Part shown: piece after piece, positions 4,488 through 5,306 of the stretch
Layout: the number at the start of each line of letters is the position of its first letter
How positions within the stretch are numbered: the stretch's first letter is position 1
From: an uncultured Oscillospiraceae bacterium
GTDB lineage: Bacteria; Bacillota; Clostridia; Oscillospirales; Oscillospiraceae
DNA length: 5,306 nt
Reading direction: 5' to 3'
Assembly (NCBI GenBank): GCA_910587785.1
Contig: CAJUOA010000159.1
Location: 1 to 5,306 of the forward strand
Notes under the pieces: model-generated
What the model was told of the DNA's origin: nothing
The model's database searches: none
The model's input: only the letters and a program-made list of their open reading frames with translations
Position numbers and translations under genes: made by a program

Positions 4488-5111
4488 ATGGGATTGCCGA
4501 TTGACGCAACGCTGGGAGAGCGCATCCGGTTTTACCGCCAGCAGGCGGGGCTGACACAAAAAGAACTCGCCGGCCTTTGCGAGGTCAGTGAGTCCGCCAT
4601 CAGGAATTATGAGCTGGGGAACCGTGTGCCGGATTTTCTCACGCTTCACAAGATTGCCGAAAAACTTCGGGTCAACTACGCCGCCATCGCCGGTGAAAAA
4701 GTCACAGACCTGGAGGGGGCGCTGCAGGCGCTATACAAGCTGGAGGAGATTTACGGATTGTACCCCACCGAGGTGGACGGACAAATCCATTTCATGTTCC
4801 GGGGCAGCGTGGCAGTGGACAAGTTCAAGCCCGACCTGGATACCGTCATGGGCAGTCCGGGCGCACTGCTCCAATATCGTGTTCTGGGATTTATGAAAGC
4901 CTGCGCTATGCACGATGCCGGGGAATTGACCGATGAAGAGTACGCCCTCTGGAAAAGCAAGTTCCCGGCGTTCCTGAGCGACTTCTATGATTTTCGGAAA
5001 CAGGCGGGGAGGCCAGACAGCGAAACCTTTGATGGGGACGCCCCCGTTCCCTCGGAAAAACCGCAGTCCCCGGAGCGGAGCCGGGAACGGAAAATCAACA
5101 GCGGGTGGTAG
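4488..5111 (+). CDS. XRE-family helix-turn-helix transcriptional regulator
   Basis: This 207-residue protein is a probable repressor controlling the divergent ATPase operon and itself. The HTH_3 domain covers about residues 9-67 (LGERIRFYRQQAGLTQKELAGLCEVSESAIRNYE in shortened terms: LTQKELA as the first helix, VSESAIRNYELG as the recognition helix, then PDFLTLHKIAEKLRV). The middle region, about 73-170, is helical and charged (LEGALQALYKLEEIYGL, LTDEEYALWKSKFPAFL) and is not a domain I recognise; it may dimerise or sense a signal. No catalytic Ser-Lys peptidase pair of the LexA/CI type is evident, so self-cleavage is not indicated. The last 35 residues are proline-, serine- and arginine-rich and probably disordered. 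It is transcribed alone from an extended -10 promoter. Three GTTCA-N4-TGAAC sites between it and the ATPase gene are the obvious targets, by inference. Confidence 0.88.
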   Translation: MGLPIDATLGERIRFYRQQAGLTQKELAGLCEVSESAIRNYELGNRVPDFLTLHKIAEKLRVNYAAIAGEKVTDLEGALQALYKLEEIYGLYPTEVDGQIHFMFRGSVAVDKFKPDLDTVMGSPGALLQYRVLGFMKACAMHDAGELTDEEYALWKSKFPAFLSDFYDFRKQAGRPDSETFDGDAPVPSEKPQSPERSRERKINSGW

Positions 5112-5118
5112 CCCGATA

Positions 5119-5289
5119 GCGGCAAAATTGCCGCGCAGCCAGACCAGCGGAGCGGTCTGTTCAAAGGGTTTGGGATGCTTCCCAACAAGCAGAAACAGCG
5201 ATTTCCGGCGGAGCCGGGAACCGCTGTTTCGAGGCTTTGTGGGAACAAAGACACTGCTTGCTACAATGGTGACACCCCCAAAACGGGGG
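5119..5289 (+). other. Candidate origin of transfer: cluster of inverted repeats after the XRE gene
   Basis: Within 171 non-coding bases there are six dyads: GCGGCAA/TTGCCGC (5119-5134), CAGACC/GGTCTG (5140-5159), TTGGGA/TCCCAA (5170-5185), an 18-bp stem (5192-5230), CTTTGT/ACAAAG (5235-5250) and CCCCC/GGGGG (5275-5289). The 24 bases between the last two (5251-5274, including GCTTGCTACA) lack strong pairing and are flanked by a GACAC direct repeat (5250-5254, 5271-5275), a plausible nick region. Serial dyads ahead of mobilization genes are the hallmark of relaxase-recognised oriT regions in MOB_P-type elements. No relaxase gene is in view, so the assignment rests on structure and position. 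Confidence 0.45.
5192..5230. repeat. Long near-perfect 18-bp stem-loop
   Basis: Left arm 5192-5209 and right arm 5213-5230 pair over 18 positions, with one A-C mismatch and one G-U wobble, around a GGA loop. The outer 9 pairs are GAAACAGCG/CGCTGTTTC. No T-run follows, so it is a poor terminator for the XRE gene. It fits a relaxase or accessory-protein recognition hairpin. Confidence 0.7.
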
Positions 5290-5292
5290 AAG

Positions 5293-5306
5293 ATGACCGC
5301 CCTATG
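5293..5306 (+). other. Possible start of a downstream (mobilization?) gene, cut by the window edge
   Basis: ATGs at 5293 and 5304 follow GGGGGA (5285-5290). The first is too close to that stretch and the second is 13 bases away, so neither start is well supported. Too little sequence remains to identify a product. Position after an oriT-like region would suit a MobC-type accessory protein or relaxase, by inference only. Confidence 0.2.

Larger units (their letters stand above)
1058..5306. mobile_element. Integrative mobilizable element (left end and partial body), right end outside the window
   Basis: The block holds an intact large serine recombinase beside a sharp homology breakpoint, a RepA-like ATPase, a small protein, a divergently transcribed XRE regulator and an inverted-repeat-rich region resembling a transfer origin. 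In Firmicute elements mobilized by serine recombinases (the Tn4451 and Tn1549 types), the recombinase gene commonly sits at one end next to the attachment site, as here. The left limit is placed near 1058, where the interrupted recombinase loses its family sequence. The right limit, relaxase and any cargo are not visible. No conjugation apparatus is seen, so 'mobilizable' rather than 'self-transmissible' is a guess from this part only. Confidence 0.6.

Overview
The window looks like the accessory genome of a Gram-positive, probably a gut Clostridia-type Firmicute. The grounds are strong GGGAGG/AAAGGA ribosome binding sites, GC-rich coding DNA with sharp AT-rich promoters close to the sigma-A consensus, and a gene set typical of integrative mobilizable or conjugative elements of that group. 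No taxonomic marker gene is present, so the host assignment is an inference.

Layout. (1) Positions 1-1058, minus strand: the C-terminal two thirds of a large serine recombinase. It lacks its catalytic N-terminal domain and about 30 residues of the recombinase domain, and it runs off the left edge. (2) About 1058-1155: a boundary. Recombinase homology stops abruptly at a 10-bp palindrome, followed by a short GC-rich hairpin and then an intact element. (3) 1156-2772, minus: an intact 538-residue large serine recombinase with its own promoter, which carries a 9-bp inverted repeat over the -10 box. (4) 2862-3062, minus: a 66-residue small protein coupled to the gene before it. (5) 3067-4179, minus: a 370-residue RepA/DnaB-like AAA ATPase whose last codons contain two facing arrays of 9-bp repeats. 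(6) 4180-4487: a divergent control region with a consensus minus-strand promoter, an extended -10 plus-strand promoter, three related 14-bp operators and a leader with two strong hairpins. (7) 4488-5111, plus: an XRE-family regulator. (8) 5112-5306: a non-coding stretch packed with inverted repeats that resembles an origin of transfer upstream of mobilization genes lying beyond the right edge.

How it fits together (inference). A serine-recombinase integrative mobilizable element appears to have inserted into the serine recombinase gene of another element, with its own recombinase gene next to the junction. The XRE protein probably binds the three GTTCA-N4-TGAAC sites, holding the ATPase operon down and controlling itself. 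The ATPase may act in replication or processing of the excised form. The 9-bp repeats at its gene end match a 9-mer inside the recombinase promoter, which suggests that one DNA-binding factor links the two. The right-hand hairpin region would supply the transfer origin.
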